Positions 22,572 through 30,745 are shown, counted from the first letter of the stretch. The stretch: 50,076 bases of DNA from DASVBE01 sp036375995 (GCA_036375995.1 DASVBE010000053.1:1-50076), one strand, 5' to 3'. The notes: generated by a model not told the origin, from the letters alone. Program-made: numbers and translations.

Positions 22572-24173
22572 TCATTCTGCCTGCACGGCACCAGCCGGCC
22601 GGGCAGAAGCTCCGCCCGCCACCCCCGGCCGCCCCGCATCCGCCGCCGTGCCCCCGGCCCGCCGCCCCGGCAGGAACACCACCGCCGCCAGCGCGGACAG
22701 CACCGCGATACCGGCACCGGTCCACAGCAAGGCGTCCAGCCCGCTGGTGTACGCGGACCGGACCGAAGCCAGCAGCTCATCCGACCCCACCGCGTGCGCT
22801 ACCGCGACCCCGCTGGTCACGCCGCTGCGCACGGCCGCGGCCCCGGCCGCCGGCAGCCCGCGCGGGAGCACCAGGCTGGACCGGTACACCGCGCTGAGCA
22901 GCGTGCCCAGCATCGCCACCCCCAGCGTGGCGCCAACCTGCCGGGCCGCGGTGATCAGCGCCGAGCCCGAGCCGCTGCGCTCCTTGGACAGCTCGCTCAG
23001 CGCGGCGCCAAGCATGGCAGGCAGGGCCAGTCCCAGGCCCAGGCCGGTCGCCGCGAGCCACGCCACGGCGAAGCCCCCGCCGCTGGTCACCGTGGTCTGC
23101 GTGCCGGCCGCCAGCCCGGCCGCCATGATCACCAGGCCCGCGGTGATCAGCGCCCGCATGCTCACCCGCGGCGCGGCCCCGCCCCGCCCCGGGCTCTGCA
23201 GCTTCTGCCCGGCGACCAGCCCGACCCCCAGGCCGGCCATCATCGGCACCAGCCGCAGCCCGCTGCCCAGCGAGTCCAGGCCGCGCACGTCACGGAAGTA
23301 CAGCGGGATCCCGAACAGCACGCCGAACAGGGTGAACGAGACCAGCGTCGCCAGCGCGGTGCCCCAGCCGAACCGGGCGGACCGGAACAGCGTCAGGTCG
23401 GCCAGCGGCTGCCGCCCGGCCCGCCCCCGGCGCAGCTCGAGCCACACGAACACCCCGATCGTCACCGCCCCGGCCGCCATCGTGAGCACCGCCGCCGGGT
23501 CAGCCCAGCCGTCCTGGCCGGCCTTGATCACCCCGTAGGTCAGCGCGGCCAGCCCGGCCGCGGAGACCAGCATGCCCGCAACGTCCAGCCGCGGCCGCTG
23601 CTCGCTGCGCGACTCCGGCATCAGCACCGCCACCGCCACCACCGCGATCACTGCCACCGGCACGTTGACCAGGAACACCGACCCCCACCAGTAGTGGTCG
23701 AGCAGCCAGCCGCCCAGGATCGGGCCGACCGGGTAGCCAAGGAACGTCATACCGCCCAGCAGCGCGATCGCCCGCGGCTGCTCGGCCGGGGTGAACATGA
23801 CCGGGATCACCGCCAGCGACAGCGGCAGGATCGCCGCCGCGGCCAGCCCGAGGACCGCCCTGGCCGCGATCAGCTCACCCGACGAGGTGGCGTACGCGCA
23901 GGCCAGCGAGGCCGCGCCGAACAGCGTGAGGGCCCCGGTCAGCACCTTCCTGCGGCCCAGGCGGTCGCCGGCCAGCCCGGCCGGGAGCAGGGCCGCGGCC
24001 AGCACCAGGCTGTACGCAGCGATGAACCACTGCAGATCGCCGGTGCCCGCGTGCAGGCTGCCGGCCAGCGCGGGGAGGGCCAGGTTGAGCACGGTCAGGT
24101 CGAGCCCGACCGCCAGCACGCTGACGGCCAGTGCCCCGAGGGCCCACCACCGGCGCCGGTCCTGAGCTGCCAT
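22572..24173 (-). CDS. MFS drug transporter, DHA2 (EmrB/QacA) family
   Basis: A 533-aa major facilitator with 14 predicted helices, the DHA2 count. Motif A is AGDRLGRRKVLTGALTLFG (about 65-83). Motif C-like GYPVGPILGGWLLDHYWWGSVFLVNVP (about 146-172) is typical of proton-driven drug exporters. ATG 24173 follows GGAGA at good spacing and was preferred to ATG 24185. The gene is followed directly by a TetR gene and preceded by a clear promoter with an operator over the start region. It is likely an inducible multidrug pump with unknown substrates. Confidence 0.93.
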   Translation of the reverse strand: MAAQDRRRWWALGALAVSVLAVGLDLTVLNLALPALAGSLHAGTGDLQWFIAAYSLVLAAALLPAGLAGDRLGRRKVLTGALTLFGAASLACAYATSSGELIAARAVLGLAAAAILPLSLAVIPVMFTPAEQPRAIALLGGMTFLGYPVGPILGGWLLDHYWWGSVFLVNVPVAVIAVVAVAVLMPESRSEQRPRLDVAGMLVSAAGLAALTYGVIKAGQDGWADPAAVLTMAAGAVTIGVFVWLELRRGRAGRQPLADLTLFRSARFGWGTALATLVSFTLFGVLFGIPLYFRDVRGLDSLGSGLRLVPMMAGLGVGLVAGQKLQSPGRGGAAPRVSMRALITAGLVIMAAGLAAGTQTTVTSGGGFAVAWLAATGLGLGLALPAMLGAALSELSKERSGSGSALITAARQVGATLGVAMLGTLLSAVYRSSLVLPRGLPAAGAAAVRSGVTSGVAVAHAVGSDELLASVRSAYTSGLDALLWTGAGIAVLSALAAVVFLPGRRAGGTAADAGRPGVAGGASARPAGAVQAE

Positions 24174-24190
24174 GAGAGTCTCCATCTATC

Positions 24191-24239
24191 GATAGTTACT
24201 ATCATTTTTAAAATATACGGAATTGAGAGTGTGAGTCAA
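24191..24239 (-). promoter_or_regulatory. Promoter and TetR operator of the MFS-tetR operon
   Basis: On the minus strand TTGACT (24234-24239), 16 bp and TATATT (24212-24217) form a near-consensus promoter. Just downstream, GATAGT-A-ACTATC (24191-24203) is a perfect 13-bp palindrome positioned over the expected transcription start. Repressor bound there would block initiation. Confidence 0.8.
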
Positions 24240-24363
24240 ATTTTCCGGGCAGTCACCCGCGGCGCGGGAAAGTTCCCCGGTCAGCGGGCCCCGATGGCCG
24301 CAATACTCGCCGCGGCGGGGTTTACTAGAACCTGAGAGCAGCTCCGTCGGATGGAGGCTTGCC

Positions 24364-24912
24364 GTGGCTCGGGTGCGTCGCGTATTCGCGGGCGTCAACG
24401 GCTCTCCAGGCAGCCTGCAGGCCGTCAGGTACGCCGCGGACCTGGCCCGGACGCTCGGCTGCGAGCTCATCCCGGTGCTGGCCTGGAGCCCGCCCGGCGG
24501 GGATCTCGCCGATCGCGGTGGGCCGTCCGCCTACCTGCGCCAGGTCTGGAAGGACGCTGCGGCGCAGCGGCTCGAATACTCACTGGAACTGGCCTTCGGC
24601 CAGGTGCCCGCCGACCTGCGGGTCGAGCCGCTGGCGGTCCGCGGTGATCCCGGCGCCGTGCTCGTCACCGTGGCCAACCAGCCCGACGACGTGATCGTGA
24701 TCGGGGCCGGGCGCCGGGGCGCCCTGGGGCGGCTGGCCGCCTGCCGGGTCAGCCGGTACTGCCTGGCGCACGCGTGCTGCCCGGTGATCGCCGTGCCGCC
24801 CTCGGCGCTGGCCGAGCTGAGCCGGGGCCTGCGCGGCTGGGCCCGGCGGCATCGCGGGCTGCGGCTCGAGCAGGTTAGCCTGCCTGCGGACGGGAGCTTC
24901 CCCGCCGGGTGA
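24364..24912 (+). CDS. Universal stress protein (UspA) domain protein
   Basis: A 182-aa single USP domain. It starts VRRVFAGVNGSPGSLQAVRYAADLARTLGCELIPVLAW (about 4-41) and ends DDVIVIGAGRRGALGRLAACRVSRYCLAHACCPVIAVPP (about 103-142), the nucleotide-loop region. The canonical G-x2-G-x9-G-S/T is only partly kept, because Arg-Val-Ser replaces the Gly-Ser region, so ATP binding is uncertain. A ~40-residue tail follows. GTG 24364 has GGAGG upstream. The next gene starts 39 bp later and may be co-transcribed. Confidence 0.85.
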   Translation: MARVRRVFAGVNGSPGSLQAVRYAADLARTLGCELIPVLAWSPPGGDLADRGGPSAYLRQVWKDAAAQRLEYSLELAFGQVPADLRVEPLAVRGDPGAVLVTVANQPDDVIVIGAGRRGALGRLAACRVSRYCLAHACCPVIAVPPSALAELSRGLRGWARRHRGLRLEQVSLPADGSFPAG

Positions 24913-24951
24913 CCGGCCGGGGGACGGACGCCGGCGGAACAGGGAGGAAAC

Positions 24952-25470
24952 GTGCCACAGCCAGAGGGCAGCGAACTTCAGAGGATCAGGGACCACCGGG
25001 ACGAGCTTCGCCAGCGCTACCTCAAGCCGATGGACCAGCGGCCGCCGACCACCGTCCGCGGGGTCCATCACTGCGCGCTGATCTGCCGTGACGTCGAGGA
25101 GACCATCGAGTTCTACCAGGAGTTCCTCGGCTTCCCGCTGGTCGAGCTGGTGGAGAACCGGGACTACAAGGGCTCGAGCCACTTCTTCTTCGACATCGGC
25201 AACGGCAACCTGCTCGGCTTCTTCGACTTCCCCGGGCATGACCACCCGCCGTTCTCCGAGACCATCGGCGCCGTGCAGCATCTGGCCATTTCCATCTCCC
25301 CCGAGCAGTTCGCGGCGGCCAGGAAGAAGCTCGACGAAGCGGGCGTGGACTACCTCGGCCCGGACCGCGGCGCGGACGACAGCATGTATTTCCGCGACCC
25401 GAACGGCGTCGGCCTGGAGCTGTACGAAGAGGAGCTCGGCATCTTCGACGGGCGCAAGATCCTGCCCTGA
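24952..25470 (+). CDS. VOC/glyoxalase family protein
   Basis: A 172-aa vicinal-oxygen-chelate protein with two beta-alpha-beta-beta-beta units. Metal ligands in the expected order are His in VHHCALICRDVEETIEFYQEFLG (about 41-63), His in AVQHLAISI and Glu in PNGVGLELYEEEL. This fits glyoxalase I, extradiol dioxygenase or antibiotic-modifying enzymes, and the substrate cannot be told. GTG 24952 follows GGGAGG at good spacing. Codon use is ordinary for the window. Confidence 0.88.
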   Translation: MPQPEGSELQRIRDHRDELRQRYLKPMDQRPPTTVRGVHHCALICRDVEETIEFYQEFLGFPLVELVENRDYKGSSHFFFDIGNGNLLGFFDFPGHDHPPFSETIGAVQHLAISISPEQFAAARKKLDEAGVDYLGPDRGADDSMYFRDPNGVGLELYEEELGIFDGRKILP

Positions 25471-25564
25471 CCGGCGGGCCCGGGCCGCGCGCGCCGCGGT
25501 CCGGGCCAATCCTTACCGCTGCGTAAACGACGGCTGCCGGGGCTTTCCGGCGCTGATTCCGGCC

Positions 25565-25570
25565 TATAAT
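25565..25570 (+). promoter_or_regulatory. Consensus -10 element TATAAT
   Basis: A perfect TATAAT stands 136 bp before the TetR gene at 25706, in a 235-bp intergenic stretch that is AT-richer than average. No convincing -35 is visible. It could give the TetR mRNA a long 5' leader. Confidence 0.35.
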
Positions 25571-25705
25571 CGGCCAGGGTGCGTAGCGCTCCTTATCGTC
25601 AGCAGAATCCGATTCGGTAATAGCGGTGGGCTGGGCGCCATCGTCGCGGACGTACAAGCAGATGACGGCAAGAATTGAGCCCAGCAAGGGAAATGGGGGC
25701 ACCGC

Positions 25706-26380
25706 GTGGACACCGGACCCGCCCAGGTAGTGACGACTGAGGTGGCGCTGGACGCTGGCAATGACGCGCTGCTGGCGCACCTGCTCGAGCGCTACCGGTT
25801 CCCCGAGGGCTACCGGCGGATGTTCCTGGCCGCGATCGCGACCTTCTCCGAGCGCGGCTTCCACGGCACCAGCACCAGGGACATCGCGGCCCGGGCCGGG
25901 ATGAGCCCGGCCGCGCTGTACGTGCACTTCGGGTCCAAGGAAGAGGTGCTGTACCGGATCGCGACCTCGGCGGTGGGCCTGACCCAGGAGGTCATGGCCA
26001 CCGCGGAAGCCACCGCGGTGCGGGCCACCGACCGGCTGTACGCCGTGGTCAAGGCGATCACCGCGTGGCACGCCCACCACAGTGCGGCGGCCCGCGTGGT
26101 GCTCTACCACCTGGACGCGCTGACCCCTGAGCACCTGGCCGAGGTGACGGAAAAGGAGCGCGAGGTGGACCAGATCGTCCGGCGGATCATCGCCGACGGC
26201 CTGGCCGCCAGCGAGTTCTCGGTCACCGACCCGGGCACGGCCGCGACCGCGGTGCTCTCGCTGTGCATGGACGTGGCCCGCTGGTACCGGCCCGGCAACC
26301 GGCGGACCCCGGAGGAGATCGGCGAGGGCTACGCCGAGGCCGCGCTGCGCATCGTCGGGGTGATGGGCCCCCGGGCCTGA
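25706..26380 (+). CDS. TetR/AcrR family regulator
   Basis: A 224-aa repressor. The HTH region is YRRMFLAAIATFSERGFHGTSTRDIAARAGMSPAALYVHFGSKEEVLYRIA (about 36-86). The C-terminal domain resembles KstR2/FadR-like TetR proteins that sense acyl-CoA-type ligands, but this is an impression only. GTG 25706 follows a GGGAAATGGGGG purine stretch. No partner gene is adjacent in the same direction, and its targets cannot be named. It is convergent with the Nudix-MDMPI gene across a tandem repeat. Confidence 0.88.
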   Translation: MDTGPAQVVTTEVALDAGNDALLAHLLERYRFPEGYRRMFLAAIATFSERGFHGTSTRDIAARAGMSPAALYVHFGSKEEVLYRIATSAVGLTQEVMATAEATAVRATDRLYAVVKAITAWHAHHSAAARVVLYHLDALTPEHLAEVTEKEREVDQIVRRIIADGLAASEFSVTDPGTAATAVLSLCMDVARWYRPGNRRTPEEIGEGYAEAALRIVGVMGPRA

Positions 26381-26385
26381 CCCGG

Positions 26386-26444
26386 CCGGGACTGGCCCCG
26401 CCGGGACTGGCCCCGCCCGGACTGGCTCAGCCCGCGCTGGCCCG
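26386..26444. repeat. 15-bp tandem repeat, about four units
   Basis: CCGGGACTGGCCCCG occurs twice exactly (26386-26400, 26401-26415) and then degenerates (26416-26430, 26431-26444). It spans the convergent gene junction and encodes the last residues of the Nudix-MDMPI protein. Confidence 0.8.
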
Positions 26445-27539
26445 CCGGTCGTCCCGCTGCGCGGCCATGTGCGGCGGCAGGTCCAGGTCCGCGTACGCGG
26501 CGGGCCAGTCGGCCGGGCCGAAGCCGGTGCCCAGGTCCGTGTGGTGCAGCACGATCTCGTGCAGTCGCCGGGTGAAAACCTGGGCCGCTGGGAACGCGTC
26601 GTCCAGCACCGCAACCACCGTAAACCTGGAGCTTTCTGGCAATGCCCGGGCTTCGGCCCGCCAGCCGGACGCGGCGCCGGCCAGGTCGGCGGCCAGTTCG
26701 GCCGGGCTCCGCGCGGCGCCCGCGTCGATCGCGGCCACCCTGGCCTCCGCGCTGGCGTAGGCGGCCCGCGGCTCGCCGGTCCGGGCCGTGTGCAGCAGAT
26801 TGGCCAGCGCATCGGCGTTGCGCGCGATGTGGGTCAGCACGTGGCCGCGGGACCAGCCGGGCAGCAGCGACGGCGCGCTGGCCTGCTCCGCGGTCAGGCC
26901 CTCGGCCGTGGCCTGCAGCGCTGCGGCTGCCGCGTCGATATCGGCCAGCGCGACCGGCGCCACCCCGGCCGACGGGCCCGCGGCCAGCAGCGGGCCGACC
27001 CGGCGCAGCGTTTCGCGCAGGTTGTCCGGGCCGGCCTCGGTCTCCGCGCCGGCCACCGTCAGCCAGCGCAGCGGCGCGTTCCTGCTCTCCGCGGTGGCCT
27101 CCTCCGGGTGGTCCGTGGCCAGCACGAACCGCAGGTCGCCGTGCTGGTGCGCGGGCTCACCCTTGCCCGGCGGGACGTTGACGATCACCGCGTGCCGCAG
27201 GTACGCGTCCGGCCACGGCACCAGGTCCGTCAGCCCGGTCTCCTCCGTGGCCTCCCGGAGCGCGATGGCCAGCGGGTCGGTCTCGCCCGGGTCACCGTGC
27301 CCGCCGACCTGGAGCCAGGCCTGCTGGCGCTGATGCCAGCGGAGCAGCACCCGGCCGCTGGCCGGGTGCACGACCAGCGCGGACGCGGTCGTGTGCAGCG
27401 GCCGGGTCCGCTGCCAGGGGCTGCCGTCGCCGCCCGCGAGCTCGCGGAGCCGGGTGAGATCGCGGGCCTCGGCCGGGTCCTGCGGCCGGTAGTCAGCGAG
27501 CAGGGCACCGAGCGGGTCACTGGAGGATGGGTCAGTCAC
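26427..27539 (-). CDS. Nudix hydrolase fused to a mycothiol maleylpyruvate isomerase-like (MDMPI) domain
   Basis: A 370-aa two-domain protein. Residues ~45-180 are a Nudix domain with a Nudix box near 80-103 (GHGDPGE, then LREATEETGL, one residue longer than the standard x7 spacer). Residues ~192-350 are a DinB/MDMPI bundle with the diagnostic LPGWSRGHVLTHIARNADAL (about 222-241) and a later HEIVLHHTDLGTG carrying further His ligands. Nudix domains hydrolyse nucleoside-diphosphate-linked compounds; MDMPI proteins use or sense mycothiol. The pairing suggests detoxification or thiol-cofactor chemistry, which is inference. TACGAT lies 6 nt before GTG 27539. Confidence 0.85.
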   Translation of the reverse strand: MTDPSSSDPLGALLADYRPQDPAEARDLTRLRELAGGDGSPWQRTRPLHTTASALVVHPASGRVLLRWHQRQQAWLQVGGHGDPGETDPLAIALREATEETGLTDLVPWPDAYLRHAVIVNVPPGKGEPAHQHGDLRFVLATDHPEEATAESRNAPLRWLTVAGAETEAGPDNLRETLRRVGPLLAAGPSAGVAPVALADIDAAAAALQATAEGLTAEQASAPSLLPGWSRGHVLTHIARNADALANLLHTARTGEPRAAYASAEARVAAIDAGAARSPAELAADLAGAASGWRAEARALPESSRFTVVAVLDDAFPAAQVFTRRLHEIVLHHTDLGTGFGPADWPAAYADLDLPPHMAAQRDDRRASAG

Positions 27540-27545
27540 CGCCCG

Positions 27546-27551
27546 ATCGTA
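27546..27551 (-). promoter_or_regulatory. -10 hexamer of a leaderless promoter (Nudix-MDMPI gene)
   Basis: TACGAT on the minus strand is followed by 6 nt and GTG 27539. Confidence 0.55.
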
Positions 27552-27638
27552 AGCCGGCCAGCAGCGAGCCAGGTCAGCCGGCCAGCGTCCGGCCAGTCAG
27601 CCGGGGGCGGCCCAGCCGGCCAGCCCCGGGCCAGGCAT

Positions 27639-27670
27639 CGCGGACGGGCGGCCCGGCGGACGGGCGGCCC
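27639..27670. repeat. 16-bp tandem duplication
   Basis: GCGGACGGGCGGCCCG is repeated twice head to tail in the region between the Nudix-MDMPI gene and the methyltransferase gene. Confidence 0.6.
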
Positions 27671-27698
27671 GCCACCGCGGTAGGCCAGGATGGTTGGC

Positions 27699-28484
27699 GT
27701 GAGTACCGCCCCCGACGACTACCGGCTGTACGGCGAGCTGGCCAGCTGGTGGCCGCTGATCTCGCCGCCGGGGGAGTACGCCGCCGAGGCGGAGTACCTG
27801 GCCGCGCTGCTGTTGTCGTCGGCTGATCCCGGCCGCCCGGCCGAGGTGCTCGATCTGGGCAGCGGCGGTGGGTGCGTCGCGCTGCACCTGTCCCGGGCCG
27901 GGCTGGCGCTGACCCTGGTCGACCGGTCCGCGCCGATGCTGGCCGCGTCCCGCGAGCTCAACCCGGGCCTGCCGCACCTGCAGGGCGACATGCGCACGAT
28001 CCGGCTCGGCCGGGCGTTCGACGCGGTGCTGGCCCACGACGCGGTCGACTACCTGACCACCGAGACCGATCTGGCCCACCTGGTGGCCACCGCGTACGCG
28101 CACTGCCGGCCCGGCGGGCTGGCCGTGTTCGTGCCCGACCACCTGGCCGACACGTTCCGGCCCGGCCGCGGGCACGGCGGCGGGGGCCGCGACGCGGCCG
28201 GCCGCCAGGCCAGCTTCTCCGAGCACGCCACCGATCCCGACCCGGCCGACGACTGGATCCAGGTGGACTACGAGTTCGTGCTGCGCGGCGCGGACGGGAC
28301 CAAGCAGGTGATCACCGAGACCCACCGGCTCGGCGCGTTCCGCCGGGCAGCCTGGCTGCGGCTGATCGAAGCGGCCGGATTCGAGCCGGGGGAGGGCCCC
28401 GGGCCGGAGGCCGGCTACCCCGGCGAGCGCCCCGCGCACGTCTTCACCGGCCGCCGCCCGGGGGAGCCCGGCCAGGTCCCATGA
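27699..28484 (+). CDS. Class I SAM-dependent methyltransferase
   Basis: A 261-aa methyltransferase. SAM motif I is EVLDLGSGGGCVALHLSR (about 48-65), followed by TLVDRSAPMLAASRELNP, LQGDMRTIRLGRAFDAVLAHDAVDYL and HCRPGGLAVFVPDHLADTF. The last ~100 residues include WIQVDYEFVLRGADGTKQVITETHRLG, which fits small-molecule methyltransferases. GTG 27699 has a CAGGAT hexamer 7 nt upstream; ATG 27690 in frame is an alternative. The acceptor is unknown. Five bp after the stop begins a 165-bp hairpin element. Confidence 0.85.
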   Translation: MSTAPDDYRLYGELASWWPLISPPGEYAAEAEYLAALLLSSADPGRPAEVLDLGSGGGCVALHLSRAGLALTLVDRSAPMLAASRELNPGLPHLQGDMRTIRLGRAFDAVLAHDAVDYLTTETDLAHLVATAYAHCRPGGLAVFVPDHLADTFRPGRGHGGGGRDAAGRQASFSEHATDPDPADDWIQVDYEFVLRGADGTKQVITETHRLGAFRRAAWLRLIEAAGFEPGEGPGPEAGYPGERPAHVFTGRRPGEPGQVP

Positions 28485-28489
28485 GGGCC

Positions 28490-28654
28490 AGGGCCTGTCT
28501 CGAAGTCCCTGGCCGGCTCGCGGGCCCCCGCATCCCGCCTGGCGGCGTTGCCGGCGTCGCCCATCGCGGAGCCATGGGCGCCTCCTCCTCCGCCTTGCCA
28601 GCCGGGCGCGGGATGCCCGCTCCCTGATCGACCCGGGACTTCGAGACAGACCCT
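28490..28654. repeat. Hairpin repeat element, copy A (MITE-like)
   Basis: A 165-bp element bounded by 20-bp inverted repeats (AGGGCCTGTCTCGAAGTCCC at 28490-28509, its mirror at 28635-28654, 19 of 20 matching). Inner arms GCATCCCGC/GCGGGATGC continue the stem. The core 28541-28599 matches copy B (31386-31444) at 51 of 59 bases and contains CGCCCAT...ATGGGCG. It fills the junction of two convergent genes. Its last two bases are part of the TAG stop of the minus-strand gene. Confidence 0.8.
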
Positions 28655-29246
28655 AACCGTGGCGGCCGTGCTGGCTCTCGGCCAGCCAGGCGGTGTCCCA
28701 GCTGGCCAGGCGGCGCCGGGTGAGCGCACCCCAGACCGCCACCGCCACCGTGGCCAGCAGCAGGGCCAGCGAGGCCAGCGCCATCCCGGCCGCGGCCAGC
28801 ACCTGGTTGCGGACCTCGCCGGGGGACGGCGGCGGGACCTGCACCCGGCCGGACGAGTCCAGCCAGACCGGCACGGTCCGGCCCGCCCAGGTGCCGGCCG
28901 GCACCGGGATCTCGCCGGTCTGCGGCTGGCCCGCCACCAGCCAGCGGGCCGGCACCCACGTCGTCCACGAGTCGGCGGCCTGCGCGGGCTGGACCGGCCC
29001 GGCCGCGGGCGCCAGCGTGGTGGCCGGGACCTGCCGCCAGGACCGCTGGGCCTGCCCGGCGGCGGAGATCCCGGCGTGCACCAGCGCGTCCGCGGCCGCC
29101 ACCGCCAGCGGGCTCAGCACCAGGAAGGCCGCCACGGCGGCGGGCAGCAGCCAGGCCGCGGCCTTATCGGCGGGGCGGCGCAGCGGGTTGCCGTCGGCAG
29201 CCAGCCGGCGGCGCAGCCTCGTCCACTTCGTCGTGGGCGGTGTCAT
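28653..29246 (-). CDS. Rv1733c-like transmembrane protein
   Basis: A 197-aa membrane protein of the actinobacterial Rv1733c type. A basic N-terminus with NPLRRPADKAAAWLLPAAVAAFLVLSPLAVA (about residues 20-50) holds the first helix. An extracytoplasmic domain follows with SWRQVPATTL, TWVPARWLV and RTVPVWLDSSGRV. A second helix lies at about 150-172, with a short basic tail. The family function is unknown; the mycobacterial member is a latency-associated antigen. GAGGTG favours ATG 29246. The stop codon TAG is completed by the end of hairpin element A. Confidence 0.82.
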   Translation of the reverse strand: MTPPTTKWTRLRRRLAADGNPLRRPADKAAAWLLPAAVAAFLVLSPLAVAAADALVHAGISAAGQAQRSWRQVPATTLAPAAGPVQPAQAADSWTTWVPARWLVAGQPQTGEIPVPAGTWAGRTVPVWLDSSGRVQVPPPSPGEVRNQVLAAAGMALASLALLLATVAVAVWGALTRRRLASWDTAWLAESQHGRHG

Positions 29247-29383
29247 CACGGTCACCTCGGGCGCGCCGCGGCGCTGCGGCGCTTTTCACCAGCCTCCTAC
29301 GCCAATGCGGCCGCCGCAATGCAGGTTGCGAAACACCGTCGGCAAAGCTGCGCGGAATCTGTATTCACGCAGCCGGGAGGGGG

Positions 29384-29389
29384 TATTCT
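29384..29389 (+). promoter_or_regulatory. -10 hexamer of a leaderless promoter
   Basis: TATTCT is followed by 6 nt and ATG 29396. It is one of the best -10 matches in the window. Confidence 0.6.
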
Positions 29390-29395
29390 CCGCCA

Positions 29396-30220
29396 ATGAA
29401 TCCACTTTCGGGTGTACTGGGCGAAGCCTGGCGGACGTACCGGGCGCACGCCGCCCACCTGATCACCATAGCGGCGGGTATTTATCTCGTCGCCGCGGTC
29501 CTGGAGGGACTGCTCTACCTCGTCAACAATGTCGTCGGCCAGATCATCGGCGCGCTGATCGGCTTCGTGGCGGCCTTCCTGGTCCAGGCGGCACTGGTGA
29601 AAGCCGCCCAGGACGTGCGGGACGGCCGGGTCGACCTGTCCATCGGGCAGACCGTGTCGGCCGCATCGCAGGTCATCTGGCCGGTCGCGGGCGCGTCGAT
29701 CCTGGCCGGCCTGGCCATCGTGATCGGCCTGTTCCTGCTGATCGTGCCCGGCCTGTTCCTGATCACGATCTGGGCGGTGATCGTGCCGGCCATCGTGATC
29801 GAGCGGGCCGGGGTGTTCTCCTCGTTCGGCCGGAGCCAGCAGCTGGTCCGCGGCAACGGCTGGAACGTGTTCGGGATCCTGGTGCTCACGTTCCTGATCC
29901 TGTTCGCCGCCCAGCTGATCCTGGCGCTGATCCTGAGCGGGCTCTCCACGGCGCTGGCCAACGCGATCAGCACGGTCGTCGCCGGCGCACTGATCGCCCC
30001 GTTCCAGGCCCTGGTCGTCACCACGATCTACTTCCGGCTGGTCGGGGTGGAAAGCGGCATGGCCCCGGCCCAGCCGCAGTGGCCGGGCGGCGACCCGCCC
30101 TACCCGCAGCAGCCCGGCTCCCCGGGCGGCGAGCCGCCCTACCCGCCGTCGCCTGGCTCCCCGGGCGGCGAGCCGCCCTACCCGCCGCAGCCCGGCTCCC
30201 CCGGCGGCCCCGCTACCTGA
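29396..30220 (+). CDS. Polytopic membrane protein with Pro/Gly-rich repeat tail
   Basis: A 274-aa protein. Residues 1-220 contain about five to six hydrophobic helices, for example LITIAAGIYLVAAVLEGLLYLV and IVIGLFLLIVPGLFLITIWAVIVPAIVIE. This resembles the GlpQ-type glycerophosphodiesterase membrane domain family, with no catalytic domain present. The last ~45 residues carry a 13-residue repeat (EPPYPPxPGSPGG, about three units) in 39-bp DNA repeats. ATG 29396 fits a leaderless start. The tail overlaps the convergent DUF3052 gene by 8 bp. A role in membrane organisation or binding through the Pro-rich tail is speculation. Confidence 0.75.
   Translation: MNPLSGVLGEAWRTYRAHAAHLITIAAGIYLVAAVLEGLLYLVNNVVGQIIGALIGFVAAFLVQAALVKAAQDVRDGRVDLSIGQTVSAASQVIWPVAGASILAGLAIVIGLFLLIVPGLFLITIWAVIVPAIVIERAGVFSSFGRSQQLVRGNGWNVFGILVLTFLILFAAQLILALILSGLSTALANAISTVVAGALIAPFQALVVTTIYFRLVGVESGMAPAQPQWPGGDPPYPQQPGSPGGEPPYPPSPGSPGGEPPYPPQPGSPGGPAT
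30090..30212 (+). repeat. 39-bp in-frame tandem repeats
   Basis: About three copies of a unit encoding EPPYPPxPGSPGG lie at the 3' end of the membrane protein gene. Divergence is small, suggesting recent expansion. Confidence 0.7.
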
Positions 30221-30695
30221 GCTCGCGCCGGATAACCAGCCGCAGGCCGGACCACACCGGGTCGATGGCGCAGACCTTGTTATCGACCAGGCCGGTCGGC
30301 AGCGCGATCTCCCTGATCACGTCCTCGGTCATGTCGGTCGGGACCCTGGACGCCCGCTTGGGCCACGCGATCCACAGCCCGGCGGCCGGGGCCATCCGGG
30401 CCCGGAGCTCACTCAGCCGGCCGGCCAGCTCGGCCTGCTCCACGGTAAAGAACACGATCACGTCGAACGGCCCGGTCCCCGGCAGCACGGTTCCAGGCAG
30501 CACGGCCTCCGCGGCGCCCGCCGCCGCGGAGGCACCAGCCTCGACCCGGGCGCCGTCCGGCAGCGGCTCGAGCAGCGCGCCGAACCCGTCCGGCGCGCCC
30601 GCCAGCCCGACCCGCGCCCCGGGCTTGATGCCCAGCTTCCTCGGCAGCGGCGTGCCCGAGTAGCCCGCCGGCTGGGCCGGTGTTACAGCAGCCAC
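30213..30695 (-). CDS. DUF3052 family protein
   Basis: A 160-aa protein of the actinobacterial DUF3052 family. It has the usual N-terminal PLPRKLGIKPGARVGLAGAPDGF (about 16-38), a central FDVIVFFTVEQAELAGRLSELRARMAPAAGLWIAWPKRAS (about 78-117) and the conserved end TEDVIREIALPTGLVDNKVCAIDPVWSGLRLVIRREL. No enzymatic activity is established for the family. GTG 30695 is the start. An 11-bp inverted repeat spans its promoter and first codons. It overlaps the convergent membrane protein gene by 8 bp. Confidence 0.88.
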   Translation of the reverse strand: MAAVTPAQPAGYSGTPLPRKLGIKPGARVGLAGAPDGFGALLEPLPDGARVEAGASAAAGAAEAVLPGTVLPGTGPFDVIVFFTVEQAELAGRLSELRARMAPAAGLWIAWPKRASRVPTDMTEDVIREIALPTGLVDNKVCAIDPVWSGLRLVIRRELR

Positions 30696-30745
30696 CGCGC
30701 TCCCCCGTCCGTTGCCGCCATCTTGTCACCAGCTTGTAACACCGG
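30677..30745. promoter_or_regulatory. Long-range 11-bp inverted repeat in a divergent promoter region
   Basis: CCGGTGTTACA (30677-30687) and TGTAACACCGG (30735-30745) are perfect mirror arms 47 bp apart, between the DUF3052 and cNMP-domain gene starts. They could be two sites for one regulator or a looped operator. Confidence 0.5.

Noticed and set aside
28490..28654. Insertion sequence with a transposase
   Set aside because: Only about 165 bp lie between the inverted repeats and no transposase frame is present. It is treated as a MITE-like or structural repeat.
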